Source of the DNA: Cheiracanthium punctorium
Lineage: Eukaryota; Arthropoda; Arachnida; Araneae; Cheiracanthiidae
Direction of reading: 5' to 3'
DNA length: 64,000 nt
Assembly: GCA_038373885.1 (NCBI GenBank)
Contig: JAWZYV010012511.1
Coordinates: 152,501 to 216,500, forward strand
The translations under genes were made by a program, and so were the position numbers. Shown here in pieces: positions 33,886 to 44,515 of the stretch; the stretch's first letter is position 1, and each line of letters starts with the position of its first letter. A model generated the notes under the pieces. That model was given only the letters and a program-made list of their open reading frames with translations, made no database searches and was not told where the DNA came from.

Positions 33886-33965
33886 GGGTGCGCCACTGAG
33901 CAGGGGGCCCTTTGGTAACATTTGCTACGGGCCCCGCGCTGTCTTAATCCGGCACTGGATACAAT

Positions 33966-33993
33966 TATGAATGAAGTAATACAAGCAATAACA
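33966..33993 (-). repeat. BEL/Pao 3' LTR, right part (start of U3)
   Basis: On the minus strand it begins TGTTATTGCTTGTATTAC and runs to the hAT target duplication. Together with 26649-26850 it restores one LTR of about 230 bp. Confidence 0.85.
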
Positions 33994-34006
33994 TTTCTCC
34001 CCCGCC
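33994..34006 (-). other. BEL polypurine tract
   Basis: On the minus strand GGCGGGGGAGAAA directly precedes the TG of the 3' LTR, the expected place for the plus-strand primer. Confidence 0.75.
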
Positions 34007-34224
34007 TTGCAACGATGGAGGCGTTCAAATTAAAGATACAGGTTATATTATCAAATAACAATCAAAATTGGTAAATGAGATTAAATGCCATCACAATGAT
34101 ATTAAATAAAAATACAAATATTTTCAGTTTTCAAGAAGAATAAAGTGAAGAAAAAAAAAACATACATACATATTCAAATTTTAACTTTCAAATAGACCAT
34201 AAGAAGTAAACGTAGCTTCTACAC

Positions 34225-37200
34225 CTATATGGAAATATAAGGTATGAAATAATTAATTACAACATAAGTAAAATGATGGTTAGAAGGAAGCAATATTGGG
34301 TGCCTTTGAGAAACAGGCAAGTTTGAGAGTTTCAGTCGTCCTCCAACGCGGAGGATATCATTACTATCTAAGAAAGGGTTTAAATTTAAGAGTTTACTAG
34401 ATCTTGGAATCGGTGTTCCTTTGCTTAAGCACTGTATTTCTTTATCAAAGTTAGTTCCTTGAATGTTTTTCACTATTGTCCACAAGGATTGACTAAGTTC
34501 ATAACTCTTAAGGCATCCAGTCTCTCGTTGTAAAGGGTTTCTTGCGTTGTTTGCAAATCTTTTGCACCAAGCAAGCACTCTCTGTAATTTGGTGTACGAA
34601 GAACAGCTACTGATAAGATCAAGTGGTTCAACTGTCTCCAGCAGCCCACACATTTCACTGGTTGGTGTTTCTTTTATTTCTCGCGAAAAGAGGTCATTGT
34701 TCTCAATTGAAGTAGGGTTAGAGAATTCTCTTATTTCGACTTGACGTAGAAATGGCGGCCCAAGCCACCACAGATCGCATTCCTGAATTTTGTCAGGATT
34801 TAGGCCTCTCGAAAGGATATCGGCTGGATTTTCTTTGGAGCTGACGTGGCGCCAGCATTCAATTTTGGTAAGCGCTTGAATGATACTCACACGATTTCTA
34901 ACGAATGGCTTGAAATGAGAAAGTGGCCTCTTAATCCACGCTAACACTATGCTGCTGTTAGACCAAAAGTAAATGTCATCAATTTGGATTTTTATGGCTT
35001 GCAGAGATCCTTTAACCAATTTGGAAAGAAGAACTGCAGCGTTCAGCTCTAACCGAGGAATGGTCATTGTCCTTAGAGGAGCAACTTTAGATTTAGAGCA
35101 CAGCAGATTAACAATGATCTGCCCATTTGCGTCAACACAACGAATGTAGATTACGGCTCCGAAAGCCTTCTCTGAAGAATCTGCAAAGCCATGAATTTCT
35201 GTTCGAATGGAATGATGTTGAAGACAATAACGAAGAATAACCAAAAGGTTTATAGATGACAAAGCAGTAACAAAAGAATTCCACTCAGATTTTAAGTCTG
35301 GAGGCAAGCAATCATTCCAGTCTAAGTTTAACTGCCACAGAGTTTGCATTAGAATTTTAGCCTTTGCTATTATGGGCCCTAATAGCCCGAGTGGATCGAA
35401 CAATTTTGCAATTGTGGAGAGCACAGTTCTTTTGGTGACTTCACAATTATTTCCTCCTTCATCCTTAGTAGATACCTTGAAAGAGAAGGAATCTGTCTGT
35501 GGCTTCCATAAAAGCCCGAGTGTCTTCGTCTCATTTTGATTGGAAAAAGATAAGTCTTTATCTTCATTTAATTCATCTGGCAATAGGTAAGGATTACTAG
35601 CTGCCCATTTATGCACTTGCATGCAAGCACCTTGTAACAGTGAGACAAGCTGAGCTTGGAGTTTCTTCCCCGATTCCAGATCATCGCTGCCTGTTAAGAT
35701 ATCGTCCATATACACGTCTGAAAGCAAAACTTCAGCAGCTAATGGATAATCCTTGCCATCATCTATTGCAAGTTGTTCCAACGACCTAGTGGCTAGATAG
35801 GGAGCGCTACTAGTACCATAGATTACAGTGGTTAATTTAAATTTCTTCACTGGATCTTCAAAATTATGTTTCCAAATGATTCGTAGCAAATCGCGCTGAG
35901 ATTCATCTATAGCAACCATCCGAAACATTTTCCTTATGTCCGCAGTTAACGCGTACTTGTGAATTCTGAATCGAAGTAGAATTGAAAATAAGTCTTCTTG
36001 TATTATACCACCATTCATTTGCAATGAATTTAGAGATTCACCAGTGGAAGTAACAGACGAAGCATTAAAAACTACGAGAAGTGGAGTTGTACTATTAGTA
36101 GGGCGATAAACACCGTGGTGTGCTAGATAATACGTCACCACTGGCTCTTCTTCTTCAATTATCTCTACCATGTGACCCATTGTTTGGTATTCTCGAATAA
36201 AATTACGATATAAAATCAGCATTTCCGGATTTTTGACTAACCTTTTCCATAAGGCCTCGAGTCTATTCAAAGCTGTCTGTTTTGAGTCCCCTAAACAACT
36301 GGGATCCTTAGCTAAAGGCATCTGTACTATAAAGCGACCAGATTCATCCCTTTTGAAGGTATTTAAGAAATGCTGTTCACAAATTCGTTCTTCTTCGGAT
36401 TTAATGACCGGATTTTCCACGTCCGTTAAATTTTCTATTTCCCAAAATAATCTAATATTTTTATCTAATTCATCAGGGATTGAAATAAGACCACAATGAA
36501 AGTCAGGACTAGTGTTTTCATGACGCATAATACCACTAGCAGTGAAGCCGAACACAGTATCTTGTAATATCAAATTACCTCCAGCTAATTTCAATTTTTC
36601 AGGTTTTAATAAATCAAAAATTAACTGATTTCCAAGCAACATATGTATTTTACTTGGTAAATGAAAGGATTTATCTGATAGATTAATGCCGTCAGGAATT
36701 TTTATCCCCTTCATATCAAGTTTACACGTTGGTGTAAAATCTGTAATACTTTCGACAACCAAACAATCAATTATTTTTCTAAACTGACCTTCCTTATTTG
36801 AAATTGCAATTGAAACCTCATGCTTTATTTTGTGAGATGCACCTCCAATACCCGAAACTAAGGTATTTATTTTTCGAAGCCTTAATCCTAAAGCTAACAC
36901 AGTATTCAACGTGATAATATTCACCATAGAACCGCAATCAAGAATTGCCCTTATCGGAAACTTATTTCCAACGTTATTTTCACCAAAAACAAGAACAGTA
37001 CTTAAAACCACGCTTTGTTTATTTTTTCCCGATACGAAACTCGAACCAATAAATCCTTCCTCTTTCCCAGCTGGTAATGCAGACTGACTGTCATCTTGGT
37101 ACGGAGGCGAAAAAGATAAAGAATTCACATTTAACTCGGAATTTATTGCTTCCGTTTTCAAGTGGTTAGTAGTTTCTTGTGGCGAATGCTTATGATTATC

Positions 37201-37698
37201 AACACTCTTATTCAAACTTCTACACAATAAGGAATTATGCCGTTTAGAGCAGAAACAATTTCGAACACTAGGGCAATTCGATAATTTATGCAATGGAGAT
37301 AAACAATTTATACAAAGATTATGACTTTTTACTACATCAAATCTTTCATTAACTTTCATTGAATTGAAGCGTTTACATTTAAACAAACTGTGTGCTTGTT
37401 TGCATAAAGCACAATTATTAGGCTGAGATTTCGAAAGAAGCACCTTCGGTTTAGAATGGAGGGGAATGTTCTTTCGCTTGTCTTGGTTATGAAAGGAAGC
37501 ATTTAAACTTTCTGAAATTTGACATCTTTTTGACAAAAAGGAGAGAAAGTCTTCCCAATCGGGAAATTCAGTACTGTCCAAGGTCATTTCGTATTGCCTA
37601 CGAGTCTCATGATCTAGTTTGTTTAGCACAATATTAACCAACATTTGCTGAGAAAGTTTGTCGGGTTTCAAATCAAACAATTCTAAAGAACGAATATG
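34225..37698 (-). pseudogene. BEL/Pao Gag-Pol, main part, lacking integrase core
   Basis: A long open minus-strand frame (about 1157 codons up to the LINE junction) covers the end of Gag and most of Pol. Cys-rich knuckles lie at about residues 90-155 of the open frame beginning at 37680. The retropepsin-like protease has LDCGS near residue 248. RT has YMDD at 657-660, preceded by the BEL-type TADIRKMFRMVA. RNase H follows (FADSSEKAFGAVIY). It ends soon after the VGGRL...HPILLPSNHH segment that begins the integrase finger, then meets a stop; the integrase DDE core is absent before the polypurine tract 220 bases on. The start of Gag lies beyond the LINE insertion. The copy therefore cannot integrate on its own, although its RT region is uninterrupted. 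Confidence 0.9.
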
Positions 37699-39526
37699 CT
37701 TAGCTATTCTAAAGATCCTTATGTCCGCAATCTTATTAAAAATAAAAATAGAGCCAGGAAAACCTGGCAGCGTACACGTAGTCCTGAAGATAAAATCATA
37801 ATGAACAGAGCGCAGGAGAACCTTAAATATTACCTAGATAAACGTAGGCAAGAGAGCTGGGCTAGCTATCTAGAATCCCTCTCCACTGAGGACAACTCCA
37901 TCTGGAAAGCAGCTAACAAATTAAGGAGGAAGTTAAATCCCCTCCCGCCCTTAATTCGAGATAGCTCCTACGTGTACACGGATAGAGACAAGGCGGATAC
38001 TATTGCCGATCACCTTGATTCACAGTTCCAATTAAATAATTTACAGGATATTGATACTGAAACAGAAGTCAACTCCACTGTAGATACCTATCTAAGCCAA
38101 CTTCCACCAGATACTGAAAGTAACATCACCCCCTCGATGTTGCAACCAAAATTAAATCACTCAAGAATAACTAGGCCCCAGGTATCAGCGGAGTCACTAA
38201 TCTAATGCTTAAAAATCTTACCCCCAACTATATCTTCAAAATTACTATTCTGATTAACTCAATAATTAAATACTCTTATTTTCCCAGAGATTGGAAAACT
38301 GCAACTATCGTTCCCATTTTAAAACCTAAGAAACCACCAGATGTCGCCAGTTCCTACAGGCCAATTTCCTTACTAAACTCTATTAGCAAAATTACCGAAT
38401 TTTTATCCACCAACTCATTAATAAACACCTTAACGATAATAACATTATTATTCCCTACCAATTTGGCTTCAGGCCCAACCTCTCAGCCTCGCATCAAGTT
38501 TACAGACTGGTGGAACATATTACTACTGGAAAATTAAACAAAAAACACACCCCTGCAGTTTTCCTAGATGTGGCAAAGGCATATGATAAGATATGGATAA
38601 AGGGTCTTATATTCAAATTAATTAGATACAATTTTCCTAAGCACCTTGTTCATTTAATTAACACATATGTCAACAATAGAAGTTTCATAGTCAAAATTAA
38701 TAACTCCCTTTCTCATATACACTATGCAGAAAGCGGTCTCCCCCAAGGTTCTGTTCTCTCACCAACCCTCTTTAATATTTACATTAACGACGTCCCTACT
38801 CATACGCAAACCAACATTGCTTTCTTTGCAGATGACGCAGCCATATTTAGTTCAGCAAAAAATATCAAATACGCCATCGTCGCTATTAACTCTCACTTAA
38901 AAACACTAAGTCACTGGTTCAACAAATGGAAGATAGCAATAAATGTTGACAAAACTGAAGCAATTCTTTTTTCAAATATAAGACCCTCTACTAGAAATAA
39001 ATATGTCATTAAGCTTAACAATACCCCTCTCCCCTGGTCTGATAATTGCAAATACTTAGGAGTTATTCTGGACTCAAAACTCACTTTCCAACAACACTTC
39101 AATTATACAATTAACAAATTTCGGGCAGCTAAATGTCTACTTTTCCCACTCATTGCTCGAAACAGTGCTTTATCGTTTCAAAACAAGTGCCTCATTTACA
39201 GCTCCTTCCTTAGACCAATTCTCACGTATGCTAGTCAAGTCTGGTCATGTGCAGCAAAAACTAATCTTAATAAACTATGTAGGGCTCAGAACTCAACCAT
39301 TAGACAAATTGCTGATGTCCCTTACTACGTGAGAAATACTCACATCTATAGGGAAATCAAAATCCCTCCTTTGGCGGAATTCATCGAGAAACTTAACAAT
39401 AATTTCTTTAATAATATCACAAACATCAATAACGAAGCTTTAAACACTCTCCCCATGTATGATGGCTATGACTTGACTAACAGACGTAGACCCCGTGCTG
39501 GAATCAATATCTCCAATTTTGTCTAA
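37699..39526 (+). pseudogene. LINE ORF2 reverse transcriptase, frameshifted
   Basis: The frame begins in the linker between endonuclease and RT (KTWQRTRSPED, SLSTEDNSIWKAANKLRRK), a Jockey-clade pattern. RT blocks follow: SYRPISLLNSISK, AVFLDVAKAYDKIW, GLPQGSVLSPTLFNIYIND and the catalytic FADD at about 38828-38836, then YLGVILDSKLTF and the C-terminal domain to a stop at 39524-39526. Two frame changes, near 38150-38200 and 38500-38520, split it into three pieces. The last 338 codons are uninterrupted and include the active site. The product would have copied LINE RNA at nicked target DNA. This copy is inactive. Confidence 0.85.
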
Positions 39527-39576
39527 AAATAATTCTACTACTTTTACTCGCATATAACGTAATTCTAACAACTCCA

Positions 39577-39614
<38 letters not shown>

Positions 39615-40032
39615 CTAAAAACAAATGATTTTCCCAGAAAATCACAAAAAAAAAATTTAAGATCCATTTCTTAGAACACTTGTAAAGACAGAACATTTGA
39701 CCCTGTCTCATCCTTTTCAATTATTTTTATTTCTTATTATTTTCTATATTTATCAAGATAATGTTTGCTCAAGTATCTGCTACTAGTGTATATATTACTT
39801 AGAAATTAAATATTCATATCGTATTGTTAGGAAAACACTTATTGCATATTAGGGATAACTTTAACTTTACTTTTTAGTAAATGTCTACTCCCCCCCCTAC
39901 TCTCTAGTGTATTTTATGTATGTCAAGCACTCAGTTACTAAATTCATATTCCCTGTTAATATAATGTATTATGAGCGGAGTTGAGGGCCAAGAGCCCAGG
40001 CACTCTGGGAACCAGAATCCGAAGTTCCGAAG
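37699..40032 (+). mobile_element. 5'-truncated Jockey-like LINE inserted in the BEL gag
   Basis: Plus-strand non-LTR retrotransposon, opposite in direction to BEL. The endonuclease and ORF1 are missing (5' truncation). An A-run of about 31 lies at 39581-39612, but a further 420 bases precede the point where BEL coding resumes (ttcctgaatg at 40033). That stretch may be LINE 3' UTR or a second insertion. BEL Gag reads through in frame if 37699-40032 is removed. No target duplication is visible. Confidence 0.75.
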
Positions 40033-40727
40033 TTCCTGAATGTTATCAAGTAGGGTTCTTAGATCCCTTGACGATTCATTATTTAATTTATTCAAGGACA
40101 AAATAGAATTGATGTGAGATGATGGAATAACACGTTTATTCTCAAATCTTTGTTGCAAAGCACCTAATAAAGAATCGAATGTATCGTTCGGCGTTTGCAA
40201 ATGTTGAGCTTCTCCTTTTAACGAAGCTTGCAAATAGTGCAGTTTTTGTTGATTTGTTAAACTTTCATTAGATGTGATAAGGGAGTCAAATTTTGATTTA
40301 AAGAGTCCCCATTCTTGATACGATCCGAAAAATTCTGGTAAATTTATTTGGAGTAATTTCACCTTTACATTTTTGCATACATTATTCGAAATATAATGCT
40401 CTATGTTCTTGTCAGAAATATCAACAACTTTACGAATAGAAGAGAGGAAAGATCTAATTCTTACCTCCTGTTCTTGCAATGCGTCATCGAGAATATCCAA
40501 ATCGTGTTCTTTATCTCCAATATTTATTTCTTCCGGTAACTTATAATACTGGAGTCTTAATTCTTCACAATCGCTTTGTGTTTTTTTAAAGTGTTCAATT
40601 TCAAGTCGAGTTCAATGGATTTATCCGATGCCGGGACAAAATCATCTAAATACTTGGTAAGGTTCGTTACCTTTGTTTTCAGGCTACCTAATTGCCTGTT
40701 CAACGTTACGAGAGTTTGTTTATCCAT
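40033..40727 (-). pseudogene. BEL/Pao Gag N-terminal part, frameshifted
   Basis: On the minus strand an ATG at 40727 opens MDKQTLVTLNRQLGSLKTK, followed by the Gag domain of Pao-type elements (DUF1759-like: LPEFFGSYQEWGLFKSKFD and KLHYLQASLKGEA) and LRTLLDNIQE, where the LINE interrupts. A run of seven A's near 40582-40588 (minus strand) coincides with a one-base frame change, so the start codon and the rest of Gag are out of frame. The leader between LTR and ATG is only about 31 bases. Confidence 0.82.
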
Positions 40728-40758
40728 AGGTCCTCCGGCGATGATTAAGGACCAGAAA

Positions 40759-40976
40759 TGGTGCGATACGAAAAAAGTGGACTGTAAGGCGAATGATCAA
40801 CAATTAATTTCTTTATTCTGTGACTATTAAATGAGTCAAGAGGGTACAACGATGCCGCGCTTACGGCTTACGAAACGAGACGACTACTGGCGAAAATCAC
40901 AGCTACCACCCAGAACCCATCGATAGGGTTGCCAGAAGCGGATTGGCGACAAGATACAATTATGAATGAAGTAATA
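40759..40976 (-). repeat. BEL/Pao 5' LTR, lacking about 12 bp of its U3 end
   Basis: Matches the reassembled 3' LTR with two substitutions in 218 bp. Its outer end stops at GTAATA, without the CAAGCAATAACA present in the other LTR. It is followed by ATTGTATC, which with the LTR's own GATACAAT forms an inverted repeat. Confidence 0.88.
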
Positions 40977-41525
40977 ATTGTATCAGGTTCAGGTTCGGAA
41001 TTGGAACATTTATCATTTATGTATTTAAATAAATAAAACTAGACTTTACTAGTACACTTCTGAAAATTTAAAAAAAAACCGATTTCTATGCATTTTAAGC
41101 TTTTGGAACCCGAGTACGACCGTCAAAAAAAAAGTTTGTCGTTCTGTCATTCTGTGCGTGGCGCTTTTTTTATTCGCACATCACCTAAAACTGACTGAAG
41201 CGAATGAAATAAAATTTGACATGATAGGTGGTCACTCATCTTGAACTATATTTTTAAAAAATTCATTAGATTTTGAGATTTTCCAAAAATTGTTTCAAAG
41301 TGCGTACATTTTTGTTCGCAGATCAGGTATGAACGACTAAAGCGAAAGAAATGAAATTTGGTGACATGATAAATGATCACTCAATTTAAGCTATAGGTGT
41401 CGAATTAAAAAAAAAATTATTAGGTTTTGAGATGCTTCTAAAAATCGTTCCAAACTGGGTAAATTTTTGTTCGCAAAATTTAGCGACGCGATAGGTGGTC
41501 ATACAACTTAAACAATGTCCCCAGA

Positions 41526-41700
41526 CAGGGCCGTACCCAGAAAAAATTTCCAGTGGTGGGACCGAAAATTTCGTGGGGGGGGACTAAAAGGTGAAAAAGG
41601 CTAAATTTTTCACAAAAGGCTACATTATTATTGTTTTGATAACAAAATTTTAAATTTCGGGGGGGGGGACCAGGGGGTCCGGTCCCCCCACTCAGATATT
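41526..41700 (+). mobile_element. hAT-type MITE end, truncated
   Basis: CAGGGCCGTACCCAGAAAAA followed by G-rich tracts and a later C-rich tract (GGTCCGGTCCCCCCACTC) resembles the CAGGGGCGTAGCCAGAAA family seen complete at 47682. The right terminus is not recognisable. Confidence 0.45.
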
Positions 41701-41894
41701 CTTACGATGGAACACCGTTATCAAGATCACTGGAACCCTTAAGTGATGAGAGACTAATGCTGTGGTCTTGTTAGGGAGAGAAATGAAACGACAAACAAAA
41801 GAAGGACATCGCTCTCACATTTTCCAAAGAAAGAAAATTCAAGTTCAAAATATGCTTCAAAGTAACTTAGACCTTATTTTTAGCATCATGCCTA

Positions 41895-43198
41895 TACACG
41901 GTAAAAAAAAATTCGGAAACGTTACCCCAAAAAATGGGGAAGCTCTTGTAGTTTAAAATTGCAGAAACGTTTCCAAACCATGCGGGTAAAGTATTTAGAA
42001 ACGTTTCTGCATATATCGGAAAAATATTTATATATTTTCCTACTTTTTAGGTAAGGTTTCTGAAAACGATGGGTAACGTTTCTGTATATTTTGGTAAAAT
42101 ATTGAGTAACCTTTCCGTCTATTTCATAAAGGTTTCCGAAAAAAACGAGTAACCTTTCCGAGTTTTCAGAAAAAAGTAACATGCACTTGATGAAGTGCTT
42201 CGAGTATCTTACACTAGATGGCAGCACCAAACTCTAACGGAAGTAGCGGTCAGGACTAGCAACCTGAATCGAACACTGAACTTACGCATTCGGAGGGGAG
42301 CACGCTACCTCGACGCTGTGATTGTCTTGCCGTATTTTGCTTTAAAAGTAAAATGACTGCTGCAAAAGTTATTTGTGGTATGGCTTGTTTTGGAAACTTA
42401 AATTTTTTTTGGTGTATTTTATAAATGGAAGGAAAATACCATAATTAATAAATATAGATTAAAAATCTTAAATCTTTTTTTTCATATAAATTATTTTCAG
42501 GAGATAATGTGCTGTTTTATTTAAGTATTCATAAATATAAATTGAAAATCTTAAATCTTTTTTTTTTCCACATAAATTATTTTCAGGAGATAATGTGCTG
42601 TTTTATTTAAGTATCCATCCGTTTTATTTAAGTATTCATCCGGCGACGTCACCTGGTGACTGGTCACAAATAAACTTCACAGTGACTAACTACACAGTGG
42701 AGTTACATCACTCACAAGTTACCAGACCCTTATTATCGCATGGGCAAATCGGGACTTTGCTCAGGGCCCCCAGTTTCAACTGTTGTTCTGAAATATTCTT
42801 TTATATGTCAAATTTTTATGAAAAAGAAAACAAATTTTATAGATGGGATTCCCAAATTCATCAATGCCCGGTGCTCCTGTTGGTCATAATCGGGCCCTGC
42901 AAGTTACAATGTGACAGTCCTGTGACAATTGTGACCCTTTGTGACGTCACAGCGACTCTTGTGACCATCTATGCTATTATGGAAGACGCGTTCACTCTTT
43001 TCCCCCTGTTTCTTGGCACTTGGCGCATGCGCGCGAAGTCCCAAATAAAGATTTCCTTTCCCCGTAAATATTTTGCCCCGAAATGTGGGTTATGTTTCCG
43101 AAATCGAGAGTTCGAGTAGAGCATCGGTAGGTTACGCTATACTTTCGGAAACCTTTCTGCTATAAGAATGTAACGTTTTTGAATTTTTTTACTGTGTA
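41895..43198. mobile_element. 1.3-kb element built of GGAAACGTTACC words
   Basis: Ends are TACACGGTAAAAAAAAATTC and, reverse-complemented, TACACAGTAAAAAAATTC, each followed by AAACGTTAC. TA flanks both (41893-41894, 43199-43200). Over about 300 bp at the left and 120 bp at the right the words GGAAACGTTACC, AGAAACGTTTCC and AAAGGTTTCCG recur in both orientations. The centre has a GTGAC-rich stretch near 42900-42960. The 174-codon open frame in the middle resembles nothing known. Non-autonomous; superfamily unknown. Confidence 0.75.
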
Positions 43199-43204
43199 TA
43201 TATA

Positions 43205-44204
43205 CAGGGTGGTCTAAAAGAAACCTCCCCTATATATGAATCCTTAGTGGCCGAACTGCTCAACCAATAGAAATGAAAGTTTAGATATAGTTATTTGAAC
43301 GTATGGGGTCCAGATTATGATAATTTAAAACAATAAACCTCTCACAGTTACGGTTACAGTGACAAAATTTCCAAATTTTCGAACGGCGACACCCACTTTT
43401 TGCGTGCGCAAATTGATCAGAGCATGGAAAAACCTTAAATGGTGTTGGAAAGGGACACGGATGACGTAAATTGGCGGCGTAAAACATTTGCAAAGAAGAG
43501 CAACGTAAAGAACCAATGATAACAAAAGAGAGGAGAAGGGAGAAGACTTCTATTCGAATTACAAGTTTTCAGCGTGGCCACCTTCGCAGACGATAACGTA
43601 TTGCACGCGGTAGATTGTCGATAACAATGATGAACGTATCATGGCTGCAGGAATTTGTAGAACTTCCCGTTTTACTGCATCTTTCAAGTCTGACAAATTC
43701 CCGGGATTTGATGTGTACACCTTTGATTTCAGATAACCCCAGAACCAGAAATCCATCGGAGTGAGGTCGGGGGAACAAGGTGGCCACGCAACTGCAAAGG
43801 TACGCGTGATGACTCTATCACCAAAGTGCCGTTGCAGCATTTGTCGAACACTTCTGGCTATGTGTTGAGGAGCACCATCTTGCATCCATACATTCTCATT
43901 AATGACATTTCGCTGCTGCAATTCTGGAATTACGTATTTTTCCAACATTGCTTTATACAGAGCACCTGTGACAGAGCACGTTTGCATACCACTGTATGTG
44001 AATTCTTCGAAGTAAGGACCCAGAGTGAAGTCCCTGCGACGCCGCACCACACAGTCACTTGTCTGTCTATGAAGGCACTGGTGCCATACCGTGAGGTTTT
44101 TTTCGCCCAATGAACACAGTTCTTGGAGATTCACCCATATCAGGGTGAAATGTGCTTCATCCGTCCATAATATCCGCAGCGGCCACCTGCTACCTTCATC
44201 ACCC
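43205..44204 (-). mobile_element. Tc1/mariner-type element, truncated at its 5' side
   Basis: The outer end CAGGGTGGTCTAAAAGAAAC at 43205 is preceded by TA. The transposase is coded on the minus strand. The element stops at about 44204 where repeat R copy B begins, so the N-terminal part and the second TIR are missing. Confidence 0.7.
43559..44200 (-). pseudogene. Mariner/Tc3-like transposase, C-terminal ~210 residues
   Basis: The minus-strand frame opens within LWTDEAHF (first catalytic D, near 44165). It continues through VWMQDGAPQHIARS (second D), then WPPCSPDLTPMDFWFWGYLK (third acidic residue, in the SPD-x-x-P-x-D motif), and ends at a stop at 43559 after CEGGHAENL. The frame is uninterrupted over the catalytic region, but the N-terminal DNA-binding helix-turn-helix domains are missing. 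No start codon is trusted: the leftmost candidate is a GTG at 44134, inside the domain. The family moves by cut and paste at TA. This copy lacks DNA-binding function as seen. Confidence 0.8.
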
Positions 44205-44515
44205 CACTAAAAATAATCTTAAGATTTTTCTTCAGAAAATGCCATATTCTTCAGACATTCTGCTGAAATTTTATGATAATTTAGAGATTGAATCTTATCT
44301 TCAAAATATCTGCAGATTTTTTACAGACATTTTGAATATCTTAAAACTACAGACATTTTTCTTAAGATTTTCTTAAGAATATAAAGACAAATTCGCTCAT
44401 TTTTGCAGCTGTCGAAATTTGTCAACAGACATTCTACAGAAAGATCACAATTTTAAGAAAATATTGCAAATAGTTAAATTTTAGTTTTGAAAATTCTGCA
44501 GAAAAAGATATACTA
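44205..44515 (+). repeat. Repeat R, copy B, first segment
   Basis: Aligns with 3059-3390 from CCCACTAAAAATAATCTTAA onward. It is interrupted at a TA by the AAGCTT element; alignment resumes at 46223. Confidence 0.75.

Larger units (their letters stand above)
26851..33957. mobile_element. hAT-superfamily element, 7.1 kb, inserted in the BEL LTR
   Basis: The ends are CAGTGCCGGATTAAC and, reverse-complemented, CAGTGCCGGATTAAG. The 8-bp duplication GATACAAT (26843-26850, 33958-33965) is exact, and the right BEL LTR shows the uninterrupted site. GCTACGGGCCCCGCGC occurs near both ends in the same orientation. No hAT transposase frame is recognisable. The interior holds a mariner remnant, several MITEs and local duplications, so it is a non-autonomous element enlarged by later insertions. 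Confidence 0.88.

Noticed and set aside
40576..40830. Plus-strand frame over the BEL leader and LTR
   Set aside because: Antisense to BEL gag and LTR sequence; no independent support.
42595..43119. 174-codon open frame inside the AAGAAACGTT-word element
   Set aside because: No recognisable motif, low-complexity GTGAC text, and it lies in a non-autonomous TIR element; open by chance.
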